DNA from: Streptomyces parvus
GTDB taxonomy: Bacteria > Actinomycetota > Actinomycetes > Streptomycetales > Streptomycetaceae
DNA: 64,000 bases
Assembly (NCBI RefSeq): GCF_032121415.1
Contig: NZ_CP135079.1
Coordinates: forward strand, 4,402,001 to 4,466,000
Reading direction: 5' to 3'
The stretch's first letter is position 1. Every line of letters begins with the position of its first letter. The notes under the pieces were generated by a model. The model saw only the letters and a program-made list of their open reading frames with translations. It searched no databases and was not told the DNA's origin. Positions 23,746-31,591 of this stretch are shown one piece after another. The translations under genes and the position numbers were made by a program.

Positions 23746-25296
23746 ATGGATATGCACACTGTCGTGGTGGGGACGTCCGGAACCGCCGCCGAGGACGTCG
23801 TCGCCGTGGCCCGCCACGGTGCCCGGGTCGAGCTCTCCGCCGCCGCCGTGGACGCGCTCGCCGCCGCCCGTCTCATCGTGGACGCGCTCGCCGCCAAGCC
23901 CGAGCCGGTCTACGGCGTCTCCACCGGCTTCGGCGCCCTCGCCAGCCGCCACATCGGCCACGAGCTGCGGGCCCAGCTCCAGCGCAACATCGTCCGCTCG
24001 CACGCCGCCGGCATGGGCCCGCGCGTCGAGCGCGAGGTCGTCCGCGCGCTGATGTTCCTCCGGCTGAAGACGGTCGCCTCCGGCCACACCGGCGTGCGCC
24101 CCGAGGTCGCGCAGACCATGGCGGACCTGCTGAACGCGGGCATCACGCCCGTCGTCCACGAATACGGCTCGCTCGGCTGCTCCGGCGACCTCGCGCCCCT
24201 CTCGCACTGCGCGCTCACCCTGATGGGCGAGGGCGAGGCGGAGGGCCCCGACGGCACGGTCCGCCCGGCCGGTGAACTGCTCGCCGCCCACGGCATCGCC
24301 CCGGTGGAGCTGGCCGAGAAGGAGGGCCTGGCCCTCCTCAACGGCACCGACGGCATGCTCGGCATGCTGGTCATGGCCCTCGCCGACCTGAAGAACCTCT
24401 ACACGTCCGCCGACATCACCGCCGCCCTCTCCCTGGAGGCGCTGCTCGGCACGGACAAGGTGCTCGCCCCCGAACTGCACGCCATCCGCCCGCACCCCGG
24501 TCAGGGCGCCAGCGCGGACAACATGCTGCGGGTGCTGGCCGGTTCAGGGCTGACGGGCCATCACCAGGACGACGCGCCCCGGGTCCAGGACGCCTACTCG
24601 GTGCGCTGCGCCCCCCAGGTCAACGGTGCGGGGCGCGACACCCTCGACTACGCGGCCGTCGTCGCGGGCCGCGAACTGGCCTCGGCGGTGGACAACCCGG
24701 TGGTCCTGCCCGATGGCCGGGTCGAGTCCAACGGCAACTTCCACGGCGCGCCCGTCGCGTACGTGCTGGACTTCCTCGCGATCGTCGCCGCCGATCTCGG
24801 CTCCATCTGCGAACGCCGCACCGACCGGCTGCTCGACAAGAACCGCTCGCACGGGCTGCCGCCGTTCCTCGCGGACGACGCGGGGGTCGACTCCGGGCTG
24901 ATGATCGCCCAGTACACACAGGCCGCCCTGGTCAGCGAGATGAAGCGGCTCGCCGTCCCCGCGTCCGCAGACTCCATCCCCTCCTCCGCGATGCAGGAGG
25001 ACCACGTCTCCATGGGCTGGTCCGCCGCGCGCAAACTCCGTACCGCCGTGGACAACCTGGCCCGGATCGTCGCCGTCGAGCTGTACGCCGCGACCCGCGC
25101 GGTGGAGCTGCGCGCCGCCGAGGGTCTCGTCCCCGCCCCCGCCTCGCAGGCCGCCGTGGCCGCGCTGCGGGCAGCCGGCGCCGAGGGCCCGGGCCCGGAC
25201 CGCTTCCTCGCGCCGGACCTGGCCGCCGCCGACACGTTCGTACGGGAAGGGCGCCTGGTCGCGGCCGTGGAGCCGGTCACCGGGCCGCTGGCCTGA
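23746..25296 (+). CDS. hutH: Histidine ammonia-lyase
   Basis: 516 residues from ATG 23746. It belongs to the aromatic amino acid lyase family: VYGVSTGFGALA, the MIO-forming loop YGSLGCSGDLAPLSH with Cys145-Ser-Gly in place of the usual Ala-Ser-Gly (as in other Streptomyces HutH), ALLNGTDGMLGM and QEDHVSMGWSAARK. It deaminates histidine to urocanate, the first step of histidine use. No other hut genes are adjacent, so it is a stand-alone unit. The second ATG at 23752 is an alternative start, but the first fits the leaderless promoter. Confidence 0.95.
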   Translation: MDMHTVVVGTSGTAAEDVVAVARHGARVELSAAAVDALAAARLIVDALAAKPEPVYGVSTGFGALASRHIGHELRAQLQRNIVRSHAAGMGPRVEREVVRALMFLRLKTVASGHTGVRPEVAQTMADLLNAGITPVVHEYGSLGCSGDLAPLSHCALTLMGEGEAEGPDGTVRPAGELLAAHGIAPVELAEKEGLALLNGTDGMLGMLVMALADLKNLYTSADITAALSLEALLGTDKVLAPELHAIRPHPGQGASADNMLRVLAGSGLTGHHQDDAPRVQDAYSVRCAPQVNGAGRDTLDYAAVVAGRELASAVDNPVVLPDGRVESNGNFHGAPVAYVLDFLAIVAADLGSICERRTDRLLDKNRSHGLPPFLADDAGVDSGLMIAQYTQAALVSEMKRLAVPASADSIPSSAMQEDHVSMGWSAARKLRTAVDNLARIVAVELYAATRAVELRAAEGLVPAPASQAAVAALRAAGAEGPGPDRFLAPDLAAADTFVREGRLVAAVEPVTGPLA

Positions 25297-25324
25297 TCCG
25301 GTCCCGTGCGCGTACGGAGGAGGA

Positions 25325-25346
25325 TCCCCGCGCCGGGGGGCGGGGA
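25325..25346. terminator. Hairpin between convergent hutH and the LAXTG protein gene
   Basis: TCCCCGC (25325-25331) pairs with GCGGGGA (25340-25346). Weaker outer pairing (AGGAGG with CCTCTT) could extend it. Confidence 0.5.
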
Positions 25347-25373
25347 CCTCTTCGTATGCGCACCCGTGCCGGG

Positions 25374-25673
25374 TCAGTAGGCCGAGCGCGTCCCGGAGTG
25401 GCGTACCGAGTAGGTGACGAAGCCCGCGCCGATGCCCAACAGGGCGGTGCCGCCGATGAGGTACGGGGTGGTGTCCAGACCGGGACCGGTGTCGGCGAGG
25501 CGCACCTCGGAGGCGTCGTCGGCCTTGCCGGCGGTCCGGCCGGACGTGGCGGCGGGGCCGCCCTGCCGCTCGGCGTTCTCACCGGTCGCGTTGGCCGACG
25601 GGACGAACCAGAGAGCGGCCAGCAGCGTGCCTGCGGCGGTGGCGGTCAGGAGTGTGCGACGAGCGACGGACAC
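25374..25673 (-). CDS. Small LAXTG sortase-anchored surface protein
   Basis: 99 residues from GTG 25673 (AAGGGG about 11 nt upstream). A signal peptide with an ANA cleavage site near residue 29 is followed by a short Gly/Ala/Asp region. Then comes LADTG (residues 59-63), a hydrophobic helix (about 70-88) and a basic tail VRHSGTRSAY. This is the full cell-wall sorting layout; LAXTG is the motif used by class E sortases in Streptomyces. The displayed part after processing would be only about 30 residues. Function unknown, perhaps surface decoration or a small adhesin-like spacer. Confidence 0.8.
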   Translation of the reverse strand: MSVARRTLLTATAAGTLLAALWFVPSANATGENAERQGGPAATSGRTAGKADDASEVRLADTGPGLDTTPYLIGGTALLGIGAGFVTYSVRHSGTRSAY

Positions 25674-25768
25674 AGATTCGATCCCCTTGCGACAACCATG
25701 AGTTAGCCCCGTGGGCCGATGCTAAGCAAAGCAGCGGGTCGGTGGAAAGTCGTGCCCCCGCAGGGCCG

Positions 25769-25774
25769 TACGCT
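25769..25774 (+). promoter_or_regulatory. Putative -10 box, leaderless start of the 25781 gene
   Basis: TACGCT, 6 nt before ATG 25781. Confidence 0.45.
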
Positions 25775-25780
25775 CCGGCC

Positions 25781-26203
25781 ATGAGCACAGATGAGACATC
25801 CAGGTTTGTTCGACTTCGCGTCGAGATGGTGCTGGAGGTCACCGACCTCGACGCCCTGACCGGCACCGCCCTCGAATCGATCGCCGCCGAGTACGGGGAG
25901 CCCGTCGCCGGCGTCGGAGGGAGCGGGTCCGCCGAGGAGCGGATGCATGCCGAGGCCACGGTCCGGGCAGACGGTGCAGAGGCCCTCGCCTCCCTGGTCG
26001 ACCCCTTCGACCTGGTCAGCGAGGTGCCCGGGGTCGAGCTCGCGCAGGCCTCCTGGAGCAGCGAATCCATCGAGTACGACCCCGACGCGGAGGGCTGGGA
26101 CGACGCGGACGACGGCGAGGAGGGGCTCTTCCTGCCGGAGGACGGGGACGACGAGGAGGGGTACGGCGACACGGTCGCGCACAATGGGAAGAACGACGGC
26201 TAG
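25781..26203 (+). CDS. Acidic conserved hypothetical protein
   Basis: 140 residues from ATG 25781. A compact N-terminal region (FVRLRVEMVLEVTDLDALTGTALESIAAEY, VDPFDLVSEVPGVELAQASWSSESIEYDP) looks like a small alpha/beta fold. The C-terminal ~40 residues are extremely acidic (WDDADDGEEGLFLPEDGDDEEG) and probably disordered. No membrane segment or catalytic motif. It is divergent from the LAXTG gene and upstream of the L,D-transpeptidase gene. I do not recognise a family. Confidence 0.7.
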   Translation: MSTDETSRFVRLRVEMVLEVTDLDALTGTALESIAAEYGEPVAGVGGSGSAEERMHAEATVRADGAEALASLVDPFDLVSEVPGVELAQASWSSESIEYDPDAEGWDDADDGEEGLFLPEDGDDEEGYGDTVAHNGKNDG

Positions 26204-26243
26204 GACGGTGACCCCGCGCAGCGGGTGTGACGTGTGAGGACAC

Positions 26244-26278
26244 CGGCCCCGGCCCCGCTCGGCTGCGGACCGGGGCCG
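26244..26278 (+). terminator. Terminator of the acidic protein gene
   Basis: CGGCCCCGG (26244-26252) pairs with CCGGGGCCG (26270-26278); 17-nt loop. Confidence 0.6.
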
Positions 26279-26373
26279 CGCCGTGCGGCGAAGGAAACCG
26301 GGGCCCGACCGCGGGAACCACGGCTGCCGGGGCGGCGTCGATGAGTGGTGTTCCCCACATCTGTCGTGGATGC

Positions 26374-26399
26374 GGAACGGAGCGCCCTTTCCGGGTGTT
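26374..26399 (+). promoter_or_regulatory. Possible ECF-sigma promoter of the L,D-transpeptidase gene
   Basis: GGAAC (26374-26378), 18-nt spacer, GTT (26397-26399) fits the GGAA(T/C)-N18-GTT pattern of stress sigma factors. It would leave a leader of about 75 nt. Only short matches are involved, so it may be chance. Confidence 0.3.
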
Positions 26400-26481
26400 C
26401 TTGGAACATTGACGGGGAGTGCCGCCTGTGCGGTCCCGTCCGGGGATTTTGGGGAATTCGGCAACGATGGAGAAGCGTGTG

Positions 26482-27735
26482 ATGACGGACAGCAAGCGGC
26501 GCAAGGGCCTCATGGCCGTGTCCGCACTGCTCGGCGGCGTGCTGGTGCTTTCGGCCTGTACCGACGACGGCGACAAGGGCGGCAAAACGAGCGCCGGGAG
26601 TTCGGAGTCGTCGCAGCAGGAGGTGGACAAGGCGGCAGCCGCGGACGCCTCCGAGGCGCAGATAGCGATCAAGCCGAAGAACGGCGCGACCAACGCCAGC
26701 ATCAACAACGCGGCCCAGGTCACCGTCGCCAAGGGCAAGCTGACCAAGGTCGTCATGACGACGGCGGACGGCACCCCGGTCGAGGGCACGCTGGCGGCCG
26801 ACGGCTCCAGCTGGAAGCCCACGAACCAGCTGGAACGCTCCACCACGTACAAGATCGACGCCACGGCGGCCGACTCGAAGGGCCGCGAGGCCCACGAGAA
26901 CAGCTCCTTCACCACCGTCTCGCCCGACAACAGCTTCATCGGGAACTTCACCCCCGAGGACGGCTCCACGGTCGGCGTCGGGATGCCCGTCTCGATCAAC
27001 TTCAACAAGGAGATCACGGACAAGAAGGCCGTCCAGGACGGCATCACCGTGACCTCCAGCAGCGGCCAGGAGGTCGTGGGCCACTGGTTCAACGGCCAGC
27101 GCCTGGACTTCCGCCCGAAGGACTACTGGCAGGGCGGCTCCAGCGTCACCCTGAAGCTGGCGCTCGACGGCGTCGAGGGGGCGGACGGCGTCTTCGGCGT
27201 CCAGCAGAAGACCGTCACCTTCAAGATCGGCCGCAACCAGGTCTCCACCGTCGACGCGAAGACCAAGCAGATGACGGTCACCCGCGACGGCAAGATCATC
27301 AAGACGATCCCGATCTCCGCCGGCTCCCCCGACAACCCCACGTACAACGGTCAGATGGTGATCTCCGAGAAGCACAAGGAGACCCGGATGAACGGCGCCA
27401 CCGTCGGCTTCACCGATGACGACGGCAAGGGCGAGTACGACATCAAGGACGTGCCGCACGCCATGCGCCTGTCCACGTCGGGCACCTTCATCCACGGCAA
27501 CTACTGGGGCAAGGGCATCTTCGGCAACGCCAACACCAGCCACGGCTGTGTGGGCCTCGCCGACGTGAAGGGCGCGAACGACCCCAGCGCCCCCGGTGCC
27601 TGGTTCTACGACAACTCGCTCATCGGCGACGTGGTCATCGTCAAGAACTCCCCGGACAAGACGATCACCCCGGACAACGGCCTCAACGGCTGGAACATGA
27701 GCTGGGCGGAGTGGACGGCCGGCTCCCAGGCCTGA
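26482..27735 (+). CDS. L,D-transpeptidase lipoprotein with Ig-like domain
   Basis: 417 residues from ATG 26482, with GGAG 9 nt upstream (GTG 26479 and ATG 26467 are alternatives). The lipobox LVLSAC places the lipid Cys at residue 26. Two Ig-like modules follow (about 60-150 and 155-250; the second contains PEDGSTVGVGMPVSINFNKEI). The YkuD catalytic domain is at about 250-390, with TFIHGNYWGKGIFGNANTSHGCVGLADV holding the active-site His and Cys. It forms 3-3 cross-links in peptidoglycan outside the membrane. The start lies 278 nt after the previous gene, with its own control region. Confidence 0.92.
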   Translation: MTDSKRRKGLMAVSALLGGVLVLSACTDDGDKGGKTSAGSSESSQQEVDKAAAADASEAQIAIKPKNGATNASINNAAQVTVAKGKLTKVVMTTADGTPVEGTLAADGSSWKPTNQLERSTTYKIDATAADSKGREAHENSSFTTVSPDNSFIGNFTPEDGSTVGVGMPVSINFNKEITDKKAVQDGITVTSSSGQEVVGHWFNGQRLDFRPKDYWQGGSSVTLKLALDGVEGADGVFGVQQKTVTFKIGRNQVSTVDAKTKQMTVTRDGKIIKTIPISAGSPDNPTYNGQMVISEKHKETRMNGATVGFTDDDGKGEYDIKDVPHAMRLSTSGTFIHGNYWGKGIFGNANTSHGCVGLADVKGANDPSAPGAWFYDNSLIGDVVIVKNSPDKTITPDNGLNGWNMSWAEWTAGSQA

Positions 27736-27798
27736 CCCACCCACCGGCTCCCCTTCCCGGTCCGCCGGCCCCCTCCTCCGCACCACCCCCGTCCCCGC

Positions 27799-27840
27799 CC
27801 GAAGGCGGCGGCCCGGAAGCCCCGGGACCGCCGCCTTCGG
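27799..27840 (+). terminator. Terminator of the L,D-transpeptidase gene
   Basis: Perfect 13-bp arms CCGAAGGCGGCGG (27799-27811) and its complement (27828-27840). Confidence 0.75.
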
Positions 27841-27977
27841 CGTGTCCGGGGCACGGCAGGCCCCGTCCCGCACGGCCTCCGCATGACCTTTGAGGTAATC
27901 GACGTTCTCCGCCCCGCCCGGCAGCATCGGGGGTGTCACGAAGAGCACCCCGACCCGATCGCACGGAGGACCGGACC

Positions 27978-28352
27978 ATGACCGCGTACGCCATCGCCCA
28001 CCTGCGCCCCGCCGACGGCCCCGTCCAGGACGAGGTGCTGAGCTACATCGAGCGGATCCAGGCCACCATGGAGCCCTACGGAGGCCGCTTCCTCGTGCAC
28101 GGCGCCGAGGTGGAGGTGGTGGAGGGGTCCTGGCCGGGCGCGCTGGTCATGGTCGGCTTTCCCGGCGTGGCGGAGGCCCACGCCTGGTACGCGTCCCCGG
28201 CCTACCAGGAGATCCTGCCGCTGCGCACCCGGCACCTGGACGGTGACGTGGTGATCGTTCCCGGCGTCGGCCCGGAGTACGACGCGTCGGCCACGGCGGC
28301 GGCGATGCGGGCGGCGCGGGAGCGGGTGGCGGGGCAGGGCTCCGACCGCTGA
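27978..28352 (+). CDS. DUF1330 / dimeric alpha-beta barrel protein
   Basis: 124 residues from ATG 27978, with CGGAGGA 8 nt upstream. MTAYAIAHLRP, YIERIQATMEPYGGRFLVHG, VMVGFPGVAEAHAWYASPAYQEILPLR and DVVIVPGV follow the DUF1330 pattern, a ferredoxin-like fold related to EthD and ABM domains. Such proteins are small cytoplasmic dimers of unknown role. It is transcribed toward the RDD gene, separated by short tandem repeats. Confidence 0.85.
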   Translation: MTAYAIAHLRPADGPVQDEVLSYIERIQATMEPYGGRFLVHGAEVEVVEGSWPGALVMVGFPGVAEAHAWYASPAYQEILPLRTRHLDGDVVIVPGVGPEYDASATAAAMRAARERVAGQGSDR

Positions 28353-28353
28353 G

Positions 28354-28439
28354 CCGCCGCGAGGGATCACCCGCCGCGAGGGATCACCCGCCGCGAGGGA
28401 TCAGCCACCGAGCGGGGATCAGCAGCCGCGAGGAATCAG
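28354..28439. repeat. Short tandem repeat, five 17-18 bp units
   Basis: Three near-identical 17-bp units of CCGCCGCGAGGGATCAC (28354-28370, 28371-28387, 28388-28404) are followed by two diverged ones (28405-28422, 28423-28439). The last unit contains the stop codon of the RDD gene. Confidence 0.8.
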
Positions 28440-29239
28440 TCCGTACGCCCCTGGACCGCCGCCCGGTAGGACCGCAGATCGCTGCGCCGCACCTGGCGTA
28501 CCCCCGCGAGGTCCTCGTACGGCTCGGCAGGGCGTCCCGCGGGGCGCTCGGGGCCGCCGGCCGCCGCCGGGCCGCGGAGCCGGGCCGCCCGGTAGGACCG
28601 CAGATCGCTGCGCCGCACCTGGCGTACCCCCGCGAGGTCCTCGTACGGCTCGGCAGGGCGTCCCGCGGGGCGCTCGGGGCCGCCGGCCGCCGCCGGGCCG
28701 CGGAGCCGGCGCCAGGGCTGGAGCGGTAGCCAGAGGAGCCCGTACAGCCAGCGCAGCACCAGCCTGCGGAAGCCCGGCCGGCCCGCGTCGGGCAGCCGGA
28801 TCACCCGGACGCCCATGATCAGCTTTCCGGCGCTCGCCCGGACGGCCATGGTCAGCAGCACCTGGTTGGCGAAGGAGAGCACGATCAGCTGGACGACCAG
28901 CAGGGCGACCGCGCGTCCCGTCCCGCCGGAGTCCAGGCAGGACCGCACCAGCAGCCCGACGGCCAGCAGGCACAGGTAGGCGTCGAGCCCGACCGCCAGA
29001 TACCGCCGCATGTCCCCCGTGCCCCTGGGCAGGCGCGGCTGCCTGCGGGGCCCCGGGGCGGGATAGGCGGAGGGGCGGGCGTACGCCGGATACGCCGCTC
29101 GCGCGGGCGGCTGCACGGAGGGCGGCGGGGGCGGGGCCGGGCGGGGCACCGGCGGGCCGTCCCCGGCCCGGTGCGCCCCCCGCGACGCACGTAGCTCGTC
29201 AGGAGGCTGCCCTCTCCGACGCCCCCGTGGCTTCGTCAT
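28436..29239 (-). CDS. RDD-family membrane protein with duplicated C-terminal segment
   Basis: 267 residues from ATG 29239. A Pro-rich, probably disordered N-terminus (about 1-75) precedes an RDD domain with hydrophobic helices at about 81-97 and 108-130, an amphipathic SAGKLIMGVRVIRLPDAGRP stretch and a Trp-rich helix. The C-terminus holds two exact copies of a 42-residue block (GPAAAGGPERPAGRPAEPYE plus DLAGVRQVRRSDLRSYRAA), encoded by a 126-bp tandem duplication. RDD proteins are small membrane proteins of poorly known function, in some cases ion transport. The duplication is in frame and preserves the stop. Confidence 0.8.
   Translation of the reverse strand: MTKPRGRRRGQPPDELRASRGAHRAGDGPPVPRPAPPPPPSVQPPARAAYPAYARPSAYPAPGPRRQPRLPRGTGDMRRYLAVGLDAYLCLLAVGLLVRSCLDSGGTGRAVALLVVQLIVLSFANQVLLTMAVRASAGKLIMGVRVIRLPDAGRPGFRRLVLRWLYGLLWLPLQPWRRLRGPAAAGGPERPAGRPAEPYEDLAGVRQVRRSDLRSYRAARLRGPAAAGGPERPAGRPAEPYEDLAGVRQVRRSDLRSYRAAVQGRTD
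28458..28709. repeat. Exact tandem duplication, 2 x 126 bp
   Basis: 28458-28583 and 28584-28709 read as identical by eye. Both lie inside the RDD gene and keep its frame. Identity at every third position implies a recent event. Confidence 0.85.
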
Positions 29240-29286
29240 GGGGGCATCATGACTGATCGTCAGGCAGGGTGTCCCCGTTCCTGACG

Positions 29287-29314
29287 GGTAACAACCGCGC
29301 CGGTGGTTGTTTCC
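29287..29314. promoter_or_regulatory. Inverted repeat between the RDD and glutamate dehydrogenase genes
   Basis: GGTAACAACC (29287-29296) and GGTTGTTTCC (29305-29314) form 10-bp arms with one mismatch around an 8-nt spacer, 48 nt from the RDD start and 216 nt from the gdhA start. Confidence 0.4.
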
Positions 29315-29529
29315 CCTCACCCGCACGGTCGAGCCGCCACGCATCGGTGCGCGGCCGGGGCGGGGAAGCGCCTGACCAGGAGCCCGGGTGCTGATCAAAA
29401 CGCCTGATCATGGCCAATATGTGGATGGTCCTCGAAGATCATCGGGCCGCGTTGGACAATCGGACCGGTGGCGCTCTCCGGGACGGAGGCGCCGACGCGC
29501 ACGAGCCGACCACGGAAGGTCTTGATCAG

Positions 29530-30918
29530 ATGCCGGTCATCCCCGACTCGCCCGACTCCGCCCGCACGCAGGACGCCGCAGCCCGTGTCATCGAGCCGCT
29601 CTACGCCGAGATCCTGCGCCGCAACCAGGGTGAGCAGGAGTTCCACCAGGCGGTGCGTGAGGTCCTGGAGACGCTCGGGCCGGTGCTGACACAGCGCCCC
29701 GAGTTCGTCGACGCCCGCATCATCGAGCGCATATGCGAGCCGGAGCGCCAGCTGATCTTCCGGGTGCCGTGGTCGGACGACTCCGGCGACATCCACGTCA
29801 ACCGCGGCTTCCGGGTGGAGTTCTCCAGCTCGCTGGGTCCGTACAAGGGCGGGCTGCGCTTCCACCCCTCGGTCAACCTCGGCATCGTGAAGTTCCTCGG
29901 CTTCGAGCAGATCTTCAAGAACGCCCTCACCGGCATGCCCATCGGGGGTGGCAAGGGCGGCGCCGACTTCGACCCCAAGGGCCGGTCAGACGCCGAGATC
30001 ATGCGGTTCTGCCAGTCGTTCATGACCGAACTCCACCGCCACCTGGGCGAGTACACCGACGTGCCCGCCGGTGACATCGGCGTCGGCGGCCGGGAGATCG
30101 GCTACCTCTTCGGCCAGTACAAGCGGATCACCAACCGTTACGAGTCCGGCGTCCTCACCGGCAAGGGCCTCGGCTGGGGCGGCGCGCAGGCCCGTACGGA
30201 GGCCACCGGCTACGGCACGGTCCTGTTCACCGCCGAGATGCTGCGCAGCCGCGGCGAGTCGCTGGAGGGCCAGACCGTCGCGGTCTCCGGCTCGGGCAAC
30301 GTGGCCATCTACGCCATCGAGAAGGCCCAGCAACTCGGTGCGACCGTCATCACCTGCTCGGACTCCGGCGGTTACGTCGTCGACGAGAAGGGCATCGACC
30401 TCGCCCTCCTCAAGGAGATCAAGGAGGCCGGCCGCGGCCGGGTCGCGGAGTACGCCGAACGGCGCGGCTCCCACGCCCGGTTCGTGCCCGGTACGGGCGT
30501 GTGGTCGGTCCCCGCGGATGTGGCCCTGCCCTGCGCCACGCAGAACGAACTCCACGAGGCCGACGCGCTGAACCTCGTACGCAACGGGGTCAAGGCGGTC
30601 GCGGAGGGCGCCAACATGCCCACCACGCCGGAGGCGGTCCGGGTCCTCCAGGAGGCGGGCGTCGCCTTCGCGCCGGGCAAGGCGGCCAACGCGGGCGGGG
30701 TCGCGACGAGCGCGCTGGAGATGCAGCAGAACGCGTCGAGGGACTCGTGGACCTTCGCCCACACCGAGGAGCGCCTCGCCGAGATCATGCGGCACATCCA
30801 CGACTCCTGCCACACGACAGCGGAGCGCTACGGCAGCCCCGGCAACTACGTGGTGGGCGCGAACATCGCGGGCTTCGAGCTGGTCGCGGACGCGATGCTG
30901 GCGCAGGGGCTGATCTGA
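29530..30918 (+). CDS. gdhA: NADP-specific glutamate dehydrogenase
   Basis: 462 residues from ATG 29530, with GGAAGG 9 nt upstream; the open frame continues 40 codons upstream without coding character. It is the hexameric small-subunit type: RGFRVEFSSSLGPYKGGLRFHPSVN, GMPIGGGKGGADFDP (catalytic Lys region), DIGVGGREIGYLFGQY, VAVSGSGNVAIYAIEKAQQLGA (NADP fold) and VAEGANMPTT. It aminates 2-oxoglutarate to glutamate with NADPH and ammonium. The 290-nt control region holds an inverted repeat, but I see no clear GlnR box. Confidence 0.95.
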   Translation: MPVIPDSPDSARTQDAAARVIEPLYAEILRRNQGEQEFHQAVREVLETLGPVLTQRPEFVDARIIERICEPERQLIFRVPWSDDSGDIHVNRGFRVEFSSSLGPYKGGLRFHPSVNLGIVKFLGFEQIFKNALTGMPIGGGKGGADFDPKGRSDAEIMRFCQSFMTELHRHLGEYTDVPAGDIGVGGREIGYLFGQYKRITNRYESGVLTGKGLGWGGAQARTEATGYGTVLFTAEMLRSRGESLEGQTVAVSGSGNVAIYAIEKAQQLGATVITCSDSGGYVVDEKGIDLALLKEIKEAGRGRVAEYAERRGSHARFVPGTGVWSVPADVALPCATQNELHEADALNLVRNGVKAVAEGANMPTTPEAVRVLQEAGVAFAPGKAANAGGVATSALEMQQNASRDSWTFAHTEERLAEIMRHIHDSCHTTAERYGSPGNYVVGANIAGFELVADAMLAQGLI

Positions 30919-30939
30919 CGGACGCTGATCCGACAGACC

Positions 30940-30974
30940 CCGGGTGCGGTGGTGCGGGCCCCCACCGCACCCGG
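30940..30974 (+). terminator. Terminator of gdhA
   Basis: Perfect 13-bp arms (30940-30952 and 30962-30974), 9-nt loop, 21 nt past the stop. Confidence 0.8.
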
Positions 30975-31133
30975 CCGCACGGGTGAGCGGCGTCCGGACC
31001 TCAGGGTGATGCGCCGTCGTATGCGCTCCATGAGAGCGGAGCCATGACGGCGAAGATCTTTCACGCAACTTCGCCGACAGCAGATCCGCCCGGAGCGCAA
31101 CGCCCACCCCGTGCCGAGGGGGCGCCGGGCTTC

Positions 31134-31139
31134 TAGGCT
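31134..31139 (+). promoter_or_regulatory. Putative -10 box, leaderless start of the HTH gene
   Basis: TAGGCT, 6 nt before GTG 31146. Confidence 0.5.
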
Positions 31140-31145
31140 GGGACG

Positions 31146-31574
31146 GTGACCATCCGAGCGACGAACCAGGCCGACGTGATCCCCCTGCGCCCGCTCCCCA
31201 CGGCGGCGGACCCGGCACCCCCGGCGCTGCCCCGGGAGCCGCTCTGGCGTGACCTCGTCGGGGAGGTGCTGCGCCGTGAACGCCGGGCGCAGGGCCGGAC
31301 GTTGAAGGACGTGTCCGACGCGTCCCGGATCTCCATGGCGTACCTCTCCGAGGTGGAGCGCGGCCGCAAGGAAGCCTCCTCGGAGGTGCTGGCCGCCGCC
31401 GCCCAGGCGCTCGGCCTGACCCTCGCCGACCTCCTGGCCCTGGCCGGCGAGCGGCTGGTGAGCCTCACAGCGGCCCGGACCCGGTCCCGGTCGCTGGGGG
31501 CGGCGGGCGGGCACCGGCCCGTTGGGCCTGCGGCCCCGGCGGGTCCGATGGGCGGCGTCCTGCTGGCGGCCTGA
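31146..31574 (+). CDS. XRE-type HTH regulator, ClgR-like
   Basis: 142 residues from GTG 31146. A Pro-rich leader precedes a cro/C1 helix-turn-helix at about 36-98 (VLRRERRAQGRTLKDVSDASRISMAYLSEVERGRKEASSEVLAAAAQALG), the pattern of ClgR-type regulators of Clp proteases and related genes. The C-terminal ~40 residues are Ala/Gly/Pro-rich. No partner gene is adjacent, so its targets are elsewhere. It probably begins leaderlessly. Confidence 0.82.
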   Translation: MTIRATNQADVIPLRPLPTAADPAPPALPREPLWRDLVGEVLRRERRAQGRTLKDVSDASRISMAYLSEVERGRKEASSEVLAAAAQALGLTLADLLALAGERLVSLTAARTRSRSLGAAGGHRPVGPAAPAGPMGGVLLAA

Positions 31575-31591
31575 GTGACCGGGGGCGGGCG

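Noticed and set aside
29287..29314. GlnR box before gdhA
   Set aside because: The inverted repeat has GTAAC and GTTTCC elements, but the a-site/b-site spacing (gTnAC-n6-GaAAC) is not met.
29410..29529. 40-residue N-terminal extension of glutamate dehydrogenase
   Set aside because: Open frame only; ATG 29530 has a ribosome-binding site and gives the normal family length.
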